The notes beneath the pieces are model-generated. The model had not been told where the DNA came from and searched no databases. It saw only the letters and a program-made list of their open reading frames with translations. Shown piece after piece: positions 38,421 through 47,595 of a stretch of 64,000 nucleotides of DNA. Made by a program: the position numbers and the translations under genes. Source of the DNA: Candidatus Opimibacter skivensis. Lineage in GTDB: Bacteria > Bacteroidota > Bacteroidia > Chitinophagales > Saprospiraceae. The DNA lies in NCBI GenBank assembly GCA_016722045.1, contig JADKGY010000032.1, positions 62,001 to 126,000 of the forward strand. The letters are read 5' to 3'. Each line of letters opens with the position of its first letter. The stretch's first letter is position 1.

Positions 38421-40865
38421 TTACTTCCTTATCTCCGCCTTCAAAGCAGAAGTAAGTGCTCTCTGCATTTTACCAAACCATTGATCAAGATCTTTATCTG
38501 TCAATGTCGCATCTCTGTTGTCGATCGTGAAGCGAAGAGCTATGCTCATCTTTCCTGCACCAAGCTGATCGGCATTAGCATAGATGTCAAAGACCTGGAG
38601 ATTTGTCAGCCATTCACCACCGGCTTTAAGAGCCACTTTCTGAATGTCTTCGAAAGAAGTGGAATCATCGATGACAATAGCAAGATCACGCTGAACCTGT
38701 GGAAATTTGTTCAGCTCGACATATATAGCAGTGTATTCAGATGCCTTTTGGATCATGGTTTCGAACATGAACTCTGCAAGAAATACATTTTGCTTTAAAT
38801 CCATTTTGTCACACCATGCTGAAGAAACTTTGCCGAACCTGACAAGAGGTTTATTATTTGTCAAATATTCCAAACCATATTCAAGACCGGATTCATTTTC
38901 AATTTTCCGGATCGTCCAATTCGAAATTCCAAGTCTAGATAACAACGCATGCACTTCGGATTTAATCGAAAAGAAATTTACTGCATTTCCATTCTTACTT
39001 TGCCAGTGAACAGGTTGTTGCTGACCGACAAGTGATACCACCAGATGCTCTGTTTCGGAGGGTTGTCCATCGTGTTGATGATATGATTTGCCAAATTCAT
39101 AAAGACGAAGATCATCCTGCTTACGATTGACATTTCGCCTGATCGTCTCCAATGTCGGAATGATCATTTCAGGACGCAATAGATTTAATGATTCATTAGA
39201 AGTGTTGTGTATCGTCACCCATGAAGATGCATCCGTAGCATTCAATCCTTTGTAATAAGCCGGAGACGTCAGTGACATATTCATGCATTCCACAAATCCA
39301 TTCGAAGAAAGTAACTGCCCGATCAGTCTGCGCATGCGGTGAAGCGCAAATCTTGATTCCATCGCCACCGACGTATTCATTTTTCCGGGCAATGGAATAT
39401 TGATGTATCCATATATCCGCAGGATCTCTTCGATCACATCAATCTCGCGAAGCACATCGGCTTTATTCGTCGGAACCGTGACTACAAGATGATCAGCTGA
39501 TTTCTCAATGATCTCCATGTGAAGTGCATTGAGGATACGTTCAATCTGCTGGATGGTGAATTTTACTCCGGCAGTTTCATTTATTTTTTGAAGATTTAAT
39601 TTTATCCTGACAGGTGAAATTGGTTTTGGATAAATATCAAACAATTCGGAAGCCACTTTCCCACTTGCAAATTGAGAAAGCAGATCTGCAGCACGTGCAA
39701 GAGCCTTCACGGTGATATTTGGATCAGATCCTTTTTCAAATCTTTTAGCAGCTTCCGTTCTCAAATTGTGACGCATGCTGCTTCGCCGCACAGATCCTGC
39801 ATTGAAATGTGCTGCTTCGAGAAAAATAGTCTTCGTAGTATTCGAAACACCAGAATTCAAACCTCCGTATACTCCACCGATACACATTGGATTTCCTTCT
39901 CCATCACAAATCATCAGATCTTCTTCTGACAATTTATATGTCACGCCATCGAGAGCAAGAAATGGTGTGCCTGCTTTCTTTGTTTCAACTATTATTTCAC
40001 GACCTGCTATTTTATCAGCATCGAATGCATGCAATGGCTGACCGATTTCGTGCAAAATAAAATTAGTGATATCGACTACATTATTGATCGACTTGACACC
40101 TATGGATTGAAGATGTTTTTGCATCCATTCAGGTGAAGGACCAATAGTGATATCCGAAATGAGAATGCCTGAATATCTGGGACATGCTTCAGCGTTACGG
40201 ATATTAACTTTGAAAGCTTGAGGATTGTCTGCTTTTTTTATTTCAGGAATTAGCGGCCATTGAACTTTATATTCAACATCATTTTGCAATGTCAGATATG
40301 CAGCTAAATCTTCTGCCACACCGAGTACAGAAGTGGCATCAGAGCGATTCGGTGTAAGGCCAATTTCCAAAATGGTATCTGAGGTCACGTGATAATAGTC
40401 ACTGGCCAGTGTACCGATCTTCACATCATCCGATAAGACCAAAACACCTTCATGACTTTCACCTAAACCTAATTCGTCTTCTGCACAAATCATCCCTTCG
40501 CTAAGAGCGCCGCGGATTTTTGACGTATTGATTGCTCTTGGATTTCCATCTTTATCATAAAGAGTTGTACCCGGTACGGCCACCCAGACAGTCTGCCCAG
40601 CAGCAACATTTGGACCACCGCAGACTATTGAAGATGGTTTATCACCGCCGATATCTACAGTCGTGACTTTAAGACGATCGGCATCCGGATGTTTTTCACA
40701 TGTGAGGACTTTACCGGCGATGACACCTTTCAGTCCACCTGGCATAGATTCACTTGACTCTATTTTCTCTACCTCAAGGCCAATAGAAGTGAGGGCTTCA
40801 GCTATCTGATCGGGGTTCAGATCAGTCTTCAGATAATCATTAAGCCATTGAAGTGATAAGGTCAT
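38421..40865 (-). CDS. pheT: Phenylalanyl-tRNA synthetase beta subunit
   Basis: 814 residues, full length for the bacterial beta subunit, which pairs with PheS to charge tRNA-Phe. Order seen: an N-terminal segment (MTLSLQWLNDYLKTDL), an EMAP/OB-type tRNA-binding domain (about 40-150, with CEKHPDADRLKV and RGALSEGMICAEDELGLG), the B3/B4 editing region (about 200-390), the B5 domain (about 400-480), the catalytic-like core (RIYGYINIPLPGKMN onward) and the C-terminal FDX-ACB anticodon-binding domain (KFPQVQRDLAIVIDD ... LRFTIDNRDATLTDKDLD). pheS is not in this window. A promoter-like TATCTTTG lies about 57 bases upstream. Confidence 0.96.
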   Translation of the reverse strand: MTLSLQWLNDYLKTDLNPDQIAEALTSIGLEVEKIESSESMPGGLKGVIAGKVLTCEKHPDADRLKVTTVDIGGDKPSSIVCGGPNVAAGQTVWVAVPGTTLYDKDGNPRAINTSKIRGALSEGMICAEDELGLGESHEGVLVLSDDVKIGTLASDYYHVTSDTILEIGLTPNRSDATSVLGVAEDLAAYLTLQNDVEYKVQWPLIPEIKKADNPQAFKVNIRNAEACPRYSGILISDITIGPSPEWMQKHLQSIGVKSINNVVDITNFILHEIGQPLHAFDADKIAGREIIVETKKAGTPFLALDGVTYKLSEEDLMICDGEGNPMCIGGVYGGLNSGVSNTTKTIFLEAAHFNAGSVRRSSMRHNLRTEAAKRFEKGSDPNITVKALARAADLLSQFASGKVASELFDIYPKPISPVRIKLNLQKINETAGVKFTIQQIERILNALHMEIIEKSADHLVVTVPTNKADVLREIDVIEEILRIYGYINIPLPGKMNTSVAMESRFALHRMRRLIGQLLSSNGFVECMNMSLTSPAYYKGLNATDASSWVTIHNTSNESLNLLRPEMIIPTLETIRRNVNRKQDDLRLYEFGKSYHQHDGQPSETEHLVVSLVGQQQPVHWQSKNGNAVNFFSIKSEVHALLSRLGISNWTIRKIENESGLEYGLEYLTNNKPLVRFGKVSSAWCDKMDLKQNVFLAEFMFETMIQKASEYTAIYVELNKFPQVQRDLAIVIDDSTSFEDIQKVALKAGGEWLTNLQVFDIYANADQLGAGKMSIALRFTIDNRDATLTDKDLDQWFGKMQRALTSALKAEIRK

Positions 40866-40921
40866 GTACGTTCTTCTTTAATCAGTTGCGGCTGAATTTC
40901 AAAATGAAAAATTCAGGGAGG

Positions 40922-40929
40922 CAAAGATA
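40922..40929 (-). promoter_or_regulatory. pheT -7 box (TAnnTTTG type)
   Basis: TATCTTTG on the minus strand matches the Bacteroidota -7 consensus exactly, giving a leader of about 50 nt before the pheT ATG. The -33 TTG element is weak. Confidence 0.5.
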
Positions 40930-40989
40930 AGTTTTATTTGAAGGAGGTCATTTGAGAGCTGGCGGGGGATGAATTCAAAATCATTTCAT

Positions 40990-41178
40990 ATTTTCCTAAA
41001 ATACAATAGTGTTTTCCTAAAACATCATTATGTTTTCCTAAAATATCATTATGTTTTCCTAAAATACAAGGGTGTTTTCCTAAAACATGATTGTGTTTTC
41101 CTAAAATACAATAGTGTTTTCCTAAAACATCATAGTGTTTTCCTAAAATATCATGATGTTTTCCTAAAACATAAGACA
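40990..41178. repeat. 21-bp tandem repeat, nine units
   Basis: Nine head-to-tail 21-bp units of the form GTTTTCCTAAAAYATCATNRT. The first about 12 bases are constant and the last 9 vary, alternating AAAACAT and AAAATAY. Because 21 is a multiple of three, both strands stay open: the minus strand reads as heptapeptides LGKHxxV/I (frame 40934-41179), the plus strand as VFLKHxx. There is no clear start context or known family. It lies between the pheT promoter and the Omp28 gene. Confidence 0.85.
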
Positions 41179-41243
41179 ATCTTCCTTATACCCCGGAGTT
41201 CAATTTAACACTTAGGCACAGTCGCCATAAATCCCAATCCCTA

Positions 41244-42071
41244 CTACGGAATCAACTGAATCTCAGCCGCCTGCAACACAGGAAAATTATTCCCCTGCAC
41301 ATCCGTTACAAAAGCAATGATGTGCATATGTTGGGCATCCCAATTTGTATCCAACGTTCTTGTGTACGTTTCACTAAAAGTCTGGCCCAGAGTCAACCCA
41401 TTTGAAATCGATGCTCCTGTAGCAGGAGTCAACATCCCACGTAAGACATGATTATGCACATAATCAGGAACAAGACCTCCTGCCTCGACATCAATCTGCG
41501 CATCGACGATGCCACTCTCTGTGATCATGATCGATAACCTGATATCTCCGCTGACTGCTTCTTTACCAATTCCATTGACAGTGACGGTAAGTTCTCGCGT
41601 CGTTGAATTGTAATCATGATCAATCGATAGTTCGACAGACGGCGCAGTTTGAATTTGTGTTGTAATGGCAGATGCCCATGCATTAGAACTTAATAGCATT
41701 TCGCCACTTACCGGAGTCCGGTTGACATCACCTGCAGGATATCCAAGAGGAGGACCTAAATAGTCAATAAGAACATCTCCCTCAGGTGTACGAAAATCAT
41801 ATTGACCCAGTGGCGGAACTTGTGGCTTCGCAAAAAAACCTGCATGGATCGAAACCGCTACAAGATTATCCGGAAATTGTTGAAGTAAATTTTCAAGTTC
41901 ACGACTTCCTTTAGGACAATTAGGACAAGCTTTGCCGGTAAATTCTTCCAAAAGAATTGTTCGGTTTCCTGCAGGAACAAATGGTTCGATGATTCTTTTC
42001 TGTTCGTCACAGGAAAAGAGACAAAGGACAAAGGACAGAAGACATCCGTATATTAATTTATGTGTGTTCAT
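41244..42071 (-). CDS. Omp28-related outer membrane lipoprotein
   Basis: 275 residues. A lipoprotein signal (LLSFVLCLFSC, Cys21) places it on a membrane surface. It is followed by a thioredoxin-like segment typical of the Omp28 family: LLEEFTGKACPNCPKGSREL with CxxC at about 49-52 and VAVSIHAGFF. The C-terminal half is an all-beta domain with a possible binding role. Family members are Bacteroidota surface lipoproteins of unclear function. Two bases separate it from the upstream barrel gene, and a TlpA-like gene is divergent, so a shared envelope thiol-redox theme is plausible. Confidence 0.8.
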   Translation of the reverse strand: MNTHKLIYGCLLSFVLCLFSCDEQKRIIEPFVPAGNRTILLEEFTGKACPNCPKGSRELENLLQQFPDNLVAVSIHAGFFAKPQVPPLGQYDFRTPEGDVLIDYLGPPLGYPAGDVNRTPVSGEMLLSSNAWASAITTQIQTAPSVELSIDHDYNSTTRELTVTVNGIGKEAVSGDIRLSIMITESGIVDAQIDVEAGGLVPDYVHNHVLRGMLTPATGASISNGLTLGQTFSETYTRTLDTNWDAQHMHIIAFVTDVQGNNFPVLQAAEIQLIP

Positions 42072-42073
42072 GA

Positions 42074-43738
42074 TTAGAAATTTGAGCTGATATTAAATTT
42101 AAAACCACTGAATGCCGGTTCGAGACGACAGATACCACCTGAGCAAACGATTCCTTCAACCTGCTTCACATAACGAAAAGAATACCTGGTAGGACCAGAA
42201 GAATATACTACACCTGCAGTAGGAAAATGAAGCTTTTCTGTTTTATCCGTTCCATCAGCATTCAATGCCGGCTGAATATTCCACATGTCGGACAATTCAA
42301 AAAGCCAATGAGGAGAAATTGAAAATTCTTCAAGTCCATATACCCAGCTACCATGATCCTGTTTTGTAGACATATACTGTAGCTCGGTGCGGAATGATGT
42401 TTTCTGATTCACTTTGATCAGATAATCTGCATAGGGTATCACGGCTTTCACACTGGGTACACCTGGCTTTCCTTCATATAATTCCTGGTTGTATTCCTGG
42501 TATTGCACTCCGGCAAGTAGTGTCCATTTACGTGGTTTCTTGACGGACACTTGCGTGAATACTTCGGTGTAGGTATCCTTATTTTCAGTTGCATCCGGTC
42601 TGTTAATTTTAGAAACATTGATCAGCACTTCGATTTTTTTACTGATTGCATAGGTGGCATCAAACTGGAATGCCTGTTCATCAAGTTCCTGCGTGGCAGG
42701 GCTATATCTTGCTGTGAGTCGATATGTGTTTATCCTTGACATCGGCGGGAGAAAATTGATGATACCGCGATTGAGGCTCACAAACGGATCTGTTCTGAAA
42801 TTGAAATTTTTTGTTCGTTTATATTGACCGGTCAGGCCCAGACCTCCGCCTGCATAAGACAATGATGTATAAATTAAATGACCGGGTGTCAGCACAAATT
42901 TTCCCTTTGACGGAACGCCTGTCCACAGTGTTCTTGAAGCAAACTGATCGTAAATGACATCATCTGTTTTGTATGCTGCTTCAACATACCAGCTGAATCT
43001 TCCGGCGGTAAGCGTGTTATAAATGGAAGCTGCAAGCGTATTAAAAGGGGCTTCATGAATAAAATCTTCGGGGGTATATTGACTTAATGTACCTGCTAAT
43101 GCATCCATCTGTTGATCGGAGATGGTTTTGTGCATGATGCCTAAACCTGGTGCAATTGATAATTTCCCTTCTTCACCGAATGATTTGAAGCCTTCGATAT
43201 TTACACCTTTCAAAACGGATGGATAGAGATCGAATAAATTTTTCTGTCTGCCGGCGATTCCTTTGATCGTCCAGGTAGGTGATATTTCATATGTCAGTTT
43301 AAGACCGACGAGTGCATTATCAATCAATAGTGGACGTTCTTCATACGCTTTGAAAATGACGCCGCTTCCGAACTGGTCATAGATGTGACCTGCGAGGATA
43401 GCCAGTTTACCTATTTTCTTTCCGACATACCATCTTCCTATTCCCTGATCAGTGTAGGAATCCTGGGGATTAAGCAGGGCTGAATTGGCAAAAATATCAT
43501 AACGGATACCCAGATCGAAGCCGGAAACCTGGGCTCTGAGAGTCAGCCAGGTCTCTGTTCCGACCAATTGATGTTCGTATTGAGGCGTGTTGGCAGCACC
43601 GATTTTGGTATCCCGCATGTAGAAATTGACGTTGGATTCCAGGCTACCGGAGAGATTGAGCTGATCCTGAGCCATACAAGTCATTGAAAACAAGCAGAAT
43701 ATCAGCGCCGAAAGGGAACGGGATGCTGTCATATACAT
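42074..43738 (-). CDS. Outer-membrane beta-barrel-like protein, DUF6029 type
   Basis: 554 residues with a signal peptide (SLSALIFCLFSMTCMAQ; ATG at 43738, or MTASRS at 43732). The body is made of alternating amphipathic beta strands (for example RFSWYVEAAYKTDD, GLGLTGQYKRTKNFNF, KWTLLAGVQYQEYNQELYEG) and ends in a strand with a terminal aromatic (FKFNISSNF), as barrel proteins do. The pattern and the Omp28 and TlpA neighbours fit DUF6029, although the family name is from memory and not searched. It is probably an outer membrane protein co-transcribed with the Omp28 gene. A TATTTTTG box (43790-43797) lies upstream. Confidence 0.68.
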   Translation of the reverse strand: MYMTASRSLSALIFCLFSMTCMAQDQLNLSGSLESNVNFYMRDTKIGAANTPQYEHQLVGTETWLTLRAQVSGFDLGIRYDIFANSALLNPQDSYTDQGIGRWYVGKKIGKLAILAGHIYDQFGSGVIFKAYEERPLLIDNALVGLKLTYEISPTWTIKGIAGRQKNLFDLYPSVLKGVNIEGFKSFGEEGKLSIAPGLGIMHKTISDQQMDALAGTLSQYTPEDFIHEAPFNTLAASIYNTLTAGRFSWYVEAAYKTDDVIYDQFASRTLWTGVPSKGKFVLTPGHLIYTSLSYAGGGLGLTGQYKRTKNFNFRTDPFVSLNRGIINFLPPMSRINTYRLTARYSPATQELDEQAFQFDATYAISKKIEVLINVSKINRPDATENKDTYTEVFTQVSVKKPRKWTLLAGVQYQEYNQELYEGKPGVPSVKAVIPYADYLIKVNQKTSFRTELQYMSTKQDHGSWVYGLEEFSISPHWLFELSDMWNIQPALNADGTDKTEKLHFPTAGVVYSSGPTRYSFRYVKQVEGIVCSGGICRLEPAFSGFKFNISSNF

Positions 43739-43789
43739 TAATGGATTAATGATTCGTTAAATGGACGGATTAACTTCGCTATTTAGCAT

Positions 43790-43797
43790 CAAAAATA
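43790..43797 (-). promoter_or_regulatory. Candidate -7 box for the DUF6029-Omp28 operon
   Basis: TATTTTTG on the minus strand fits TAnnTTTG, about 51 bases before the start at 43738, within the 134-bp divergent gap to the TlpA-like gene. No good -33 element was seen. Confidence 0.35.
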
Positions 43798-43872
43798 GAT
43801 ATTTGAGGAATGGCAGCCCCTATATCTCACCGGGTTTCCGCCTTTAATTTACAAGCCTAAAATTAATTAGTA

Positions 43873-44373
43873 GTGAAAAGCATTTTATACGTCCTCCTAT
43901 TGGCATCATTTGCGTTTGGATTTACCCTGCCTGATGGAGAAAAGAAAGTCCCTAATGTCACCATAACCAATCTCCAGGGTAAGCCAATCAATATCCAGGA
44001 ATATGTAGTAAAAGGAAAAATTACAATCCTCAGCTTCTGGGCTACATGGTGTTCTCCTTGCAAAAGGGAACTTGATGCCGTCTCCGAGCTTTATCCGACA
44101 TGGCAATCAGATTACAACACACAGCTTATAGCGATCTCCATCGATAATGCAAGAGCCGTATCGCAAGTCAAACCACTGATTGAGGAAAAAGGATGGGAGT
44201 TTGAAGTGTTAGTGGATTCAAAACAGGAATTGCAGCAAGCGTTGAATTTCCAGGCCATACCGCAGACCTTTGTAGTGGACACTGAAGGCAACATCGTCTA
44301 TCAGCATGAAGGCTACACGCCGGGTGATGAATATGAATTAGAGAAGTTCGTCAAAAAATTAGCCGGGAAATAA
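43873..44373 (+). CDS. TlpA-type thiol-disulfide oxidoreductase
   Basis: 166 residues from a GTG start; the signal peptide SILYVLLLASFAFGF begins at once and no ATG precedes it in frame. It has a thioredoxin fold with the active site FWATWCSPCKREL (Cys60, Cys63) and a cis-Pro loop (IPQTFVVD), followed by a GYTPGDEYELEKFVKKL helix. It should act as a periplasmic reductant of disulfides, for example in substrate proteins or during cytochrome maturation. Divergent from the DUF6029/Omp28 pair, whose Omp28 member also carries a CxxC. No cytochrome gene is nearby, so an envelope-protein substrate seems likelier. Confidence 0.85.
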   Translation: MKSILYVLLLASFAFGFTLPDGEKKVPNVTITNLQGKPINIQEYVVKGKITILSFWATWCSPCKRELDAVSELYPTWQSDYNTQLIAISIDNARAVSQVKPLIEEKGWEFEVLVDSKQELQQALNFQAIPQTFVVDTEGNIVYQHEGYTPGDEYELEKFVKKLAGK

Positions 44374-44630
44374 TTCTTCAATTCACCTCAACTTAATCAA
44401 CTTTATTTCTTTGCTAAAGGTATTACCGGTATAAGGTGAATGTTTATTCCCGTCTTTGGAAATTAAATTCTGTATTACTAAAATTTGATACCTCAGACCA
44501 TTCAGTGTATCATACAATCATATCCTGTCCATTCCGTTCCATTGTATTGAGAAATAAAAATATATTTCCCAGGCACGGATTTCTTTATCCGCATTATGTT
44601 TACTATATTTAGAAAAAATAGTCATAGTCA

Positions 44631-46829
44631 ATGAGTCAGCCTGTTATTGATCTGCAGGAATCCCTCCGCGAGTATTTTGGTTTCACGCAGTTTAAGGGGG
44701 ATCAGGAAGCCATTATCGAGACGGTAATGGAAGGCAGGGATTGTCTTGTCATCATGCCTACGGGCGGTGGCAAATCACTTTGTTACCAACTACCTGCATT
44801 GATGATGGAAGGAACAGCCATCATTATTTCTCCCCTCATCGCGTTGATGAAAAATCAGGTTGATGCTATCCGCGGATATCATGAAGGCGACGCTATTGCG
44901 CATTTTCTGAATTCTTCACTAGGACGAAAAGAAATAGCTCAGGTAAAAGAAGATATAGAAAGTGGCGTGACAAAACTCCTGTATGTAGCCCCCGAGACAT
45001 TGACGAAAGAGGAGAATCTTGAATTTTTCAGTAATGTCAATGTTTCATTTGTTGCAGTCGATGAAGCCCATTGTATCTCTGAATGGGGCCATGATTTCCG
45101 TCCTGAATACAGAAATATACGTTCGATGATCGAACGGATCGGTACAAACATTCCGGCTATGGCGCTTACGGCTACAGCTACTCCAAAAGTTCAGTCTGAT
45201 ATCGTCAAGAGTCTTGAAATGAAAAATGAACGCAAGTTTATTTCAAGTTTCAACAGACCTAATTTATATTATGAAGTCCGTCCGAAGCTCAACAAGGAAC
45301 AGACTATCAAAGAAATACTTCAAATCCTTAAAGGTGCGGGGAGTCCTTCAGCAATCATCTATGTACAAGCCCGGAAAACAACTGAGGAGCTTGCGCAGAT
45401 GTTGAATTTGAATGGAATCTCAGCAGCTCCGTATCATGCTGGCATGGATTCGAAAACCAGAGCGAGCGTTCAGGATAATTTTCTGAGTGAAGAAGTAATG
45501 GTGATCTGTGCGACGATTGCATTCGGAATGGGTATTGACAAACCGGATGTCAGAGTGGTCATTCACTATGATATACCAAAGAGCATTGAAAATTATTACC
45601 AGGAAACGGGACGTGGTGGTCGTGATGGACTTGAAGGTTCCTGTTACTCCTTTTATGCGCCAAAAGATATTTATAAGCTTGAAAAATTTCTTCGGGATAA
45701 GCCTGTAGCCGAGCGCGAGATGGGTGGACAACTTCTTGAAGAGGTTGTGGCTTATGCGGAGACTAGTGGTTGCCGTAGGAAATTTCTTCTGCATTATTTC
45801 GGAGAAGAATATGATGATAGTCAATGCGAAGGCAATTGCGACAATTGTCGCTATCCGAAAGAAAAGCATGAAGTCAAAAACGAAGTAAAGAAAGCGCTTG
45901 AAGTTATCTTAAAACTCAAGGAAGGATATTCTACAAAGGTGATCGTCGACTTCATGATGGGTAAGTCCAGCAAGGAGATGAATGAATACGCTTTCAATTT
46001 GCTTGAAGGATATGGCACCGGTATTGAGAAGGGTGATGTGTTTTGGTATTCAATAGTAAGACAAGCTTTATTAGCCGGGTTGTTGGAGAAGGAGATTGAA
46101 AATTATGGTGTATTAAAAATAACACCTGCAGGCAAAGCTTATATTCAAAAACCAAAGAGTCTTAAGATCCCGCTCAATCGTGATTTCTCCAATGAGAAAA
46201 CGACTGATGATGATGCTCCTGCAAAGATGGTGGCACTCGATGAAGTGCTTGTCGCTCAGTTAGAAGATCTGCGTAAAAAAGAAGCCAAGAAAAAAGGTGT
46301 TCCGACCTGGGCTGTCTTCCAGGACGTCTCCCTGCAGGAAATGGCCACTGAGTATCCGATCACGATGGAGGAGCTTTCCAATATCAGTGGTGTCTCTTTA
46401 GGTAAGGCACAGAAATATGGCAAGGCTTTTCTTGAATTGATCAAAGCCTACGTTGAAGAAAATGATATTGAGCGTCCTACAGAATTTATCGTCCGACAGG
46501 TAGCCAATAAATCAAGGACTAAGGTCCTCATCATTCAGGCTATTGATAAGAAATTACCATTTGATGATATCCAGCGACAGAATCAATTGTCCAGGGAAGA
46601 ACTCCTGGAAGAATTAGATATAATCGTGAGCAGCGGTACTAAGCTTGATCTGAAATATTTCATCGATCCATTGATTGACGAAAGTATCCAGGAAGGTATC
46701 TATGATTATTTCATGAAGGCAACCACGGATTCTTTTAATGATGCGTATCACGCACTTAAAGATGATGATTATACAGTCGAAGAAATTCAATTGGTGAGGT
46801 TAAAGTTTTTGTCTAATGTGGCGAATTGA
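44631..46829 (+). CDS. recQ: ATP-dependent DNA helicase RecQ
   Basis: 732 residues, the usual length for Bacteroidota RecQ. It unwinds 3'-5' during recombination and fork repair. Seen in order: Walker A PTGGGKSLCYQ (about 43-53), DEAHCISEWGHDFRPEY (about 144-160), TATATP, the second RecA lobe ending in QETGRGGRDG, a four-cysteine zinc region (CRRKFLLHYFGE ... CEGNCDNC), a winged-helix RQC domain and an HRDC domain (about 540-610, LEDLRKKEAKKKGVPTWAVF). An additional C-terminal helical segment follows. The start ATG follows a weak -7 box (TATATTTA, 44604-44611). The upstream gap 44374-44630 holds no gene. Confidence 0.96.
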   Translation: MSQPVIDLQESLREYFGFTQFKGDQEAIIETVMEGRDCLVIMPTGGGKSLCYQLPALMMEGTAIIISPLIALMKNQVDAIRGYHEGDAIAHFLNSSLGRKEIAQVKEDIESGVTKLLYVAPETLTKEENLEFFSNVNVSFVAVDEAHCISEWGHDFRPEYRNIRSMIERIGTNIPAMALTATATPKVQSDIVKSLEMKNERKFISSFNRPNLYYEVRPKLNKEQTIKEILQILKGAGSPSAIIYVQARKTTEELAQMLNLNGISAAPYHAGMDSKTRASVQDNFLSEEVMVICATIAFGMGIDKPDVRVVIHYDIPKSIENYYQETGRGGRDGLEGSCYSFYAPKDIYKLEKFLRDKPVAEREMGGQLLEEVVAYAETSGCRRKFLLHYFGEEYDDSQCEGNCDNCRYPKEKHEVKNEVKKALEVILKLKEGYSTKVIVDFMMGKSSKEMNEYAFNLLEGYGTGIEKGDVFWYSIVRQALLAGLLEKEIENYGVLKITPAGKAYIQKPKSLKIPLNRDFSNEKTTDDDAPAKMVALDEVLVAQLEDLRKKEAKKKGVPTWAVFQDVSLQEMATEYPITMEELSNISGVSLGKAQKYGKAFLELIKAYVEENDIERPTEFIVRQVANKSRTKVLIIQAIDKKLPFDDIQRQNQLSREELLEELDIIVSSGTKLDLKYFIDPLIDESIQEGIYDYFMKATTDSFNDAYHALKDDDYTVEEIQLVRLKFLSNVAN

Positions 46830-46843
46830 CCTTATACCCCCCG

Positions 46844-46858
46844 CCCCCTGAAAGGGGG
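46844..46858 (+). terminator. Terminator-like hairpin after recQ
   Basis: CCCCCT-GAA-AGGGGG, 15 bases past the recQ stop, followed by an AT-rich run (AACTTTATTATTTTATG). It resembles the repeat element at 47028-47060 (C-rich arm, short A-rich loop, G-rich arm), so it may be a dispersed element acting as a terminator. Confidence 0.5.
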
Positions 46859-46989
46859 AGTTGCAACTTTATTATTTTATGTGATTTTCTATGTTAACTA
46901 TGTGTCTATGTGGTTCAATTTTTCTAATTGATGTCTAAGATTCCTAAGTTACTAAATGGTTCAAAATTTTTAATTTGAGTTTATCGCTT

Positions 46990-47060
46990 ATGATCGATCG
47001 AATTCATATAATAAACGGACCCCTTTGCCCCTAAATCCCCTAAAAAAGGGGACTTTTAAA
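46990..47060 (+). repeat. Decayed copy of the aroQ start plus palindromic element
   Basis: ATGATCGATCGAATTCATAT at 46990 repeats the first codons of aroQ at 47082 (MIDRIHIINGP against MINRIHIINGP) with a few substitutions, then reaches a TAA after 14 codons. Between the two copies lies a C4/G4 palindromic element (about 47028-47060) of the same style as the hairpin after recQ. The arrangement looks like an insertion into aroQ with duplication of the 5' end of the gene. Confidence 0.6.
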
Positions 47061-47081
47061 TATTCACTCACGATTCACAAA

Positions 47082-47525
47082 ATGATTAATCGAATTCATA
47101 TCATTAACGGCCCTAATCTTAATCTGCTGGGGAAGCGGGAGCCTGAGATATATGGATCTTTAACTTTTGAAGACTATTTTGAAGAATTAAAAAAGAAATA
47201 TCCTGATGTTGAATTGAAGTATTTTCAATCGAATCATGAAGGGGCGATCATTGATTATCTGCATAAATATGGATTTGAAGAAAATTTTGGATTTATTCTC
47301 AATGCAGGTGGGTTATCGCATACGTCCATTTCATTGAGGGATGCAGTATCATCGATAGAAACTCCGGTGATTGAAGTACATATCTCTGATATTCATAAAA
47401 GAGAAGCTTTCCGGCAGCACAGTTATCTCACTGATGTGTGCGTTTCGAATTTTATTGGATTGGGATTGAAAGGATATGACTGGGCGATTGACTATTTTAT
47501 AAATAATTCGCTGGAATTACCATAG
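47082..47525 (+). CDS. aroQ: Type II 3-dehydroquinate dehydratase
   Basis: 147 residues from ATG 47082. The frame is open 19 codons further upstream, but that part is the palindromic repeat. It converts 3-dehydroquinate to 3-dehydroshikimate in the shikimate pathway. Family signatures are all present: the start GPNLNLLGKREPEIYG with the catalytic Tyr, QSNHEGAIIDYLH, NAGGLSHTSISLRDA and EVHISDIHKREAFRQHSYLTD with the catalytic His. The size is right for a dodecameric type II enzyme. It is a single gene between a repeat element and a large palindrome; other aromatic biosynthesis genes are not in the window. Confidence 0.94.
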   Translation: MINRIHIINGPNLNLLGKREPEIYGSLTFEDYFEELKKKYPDVELKYFQSNHEGAIIDYLHKYGFEENFGFILNAGGLSHTSISLRDAVSSIETPVIEVHISDIHKREAFRQHSYLTDVCVSNFIGLGLKGYDWAIDYFINNSLELP

Positions 47526-47526
47526 T

Positions 47527-47584
47527 ATTAAATTATAAAGAGTACGGACAGGTCGCGACCTGTCCGTACTCTTTATAATTTAAT
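47527..47584. terminator. 58-bp perfect palindrome between aroQ and the TonB receptor
   Basis: Two 29-bp arms meet with no loop at 47555/47556 (centre CAGGTCG-CGACCTG). It begins one base after the aroQ stop and ends 11 bases before the stop of the convergent receptor gene, so it can form a strong hairpin in both transcripts. The outer arms are AT-rich and give U-rich tails, suiting a bidirectional terminator. Confidence 0.75.
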
Positions 47585-47595
47585 CTATGTACTAA

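Noticed and set aside
40990..41178. Possible CRISPR array
   Set aside because: Units of 21 bp without spacers of constant length, core too short, no cas genes.
47025..47081. Longer aroQ start
   Set aside because: The added 19 codons are the palindromic repeat; the conserved protein starts at 47082.
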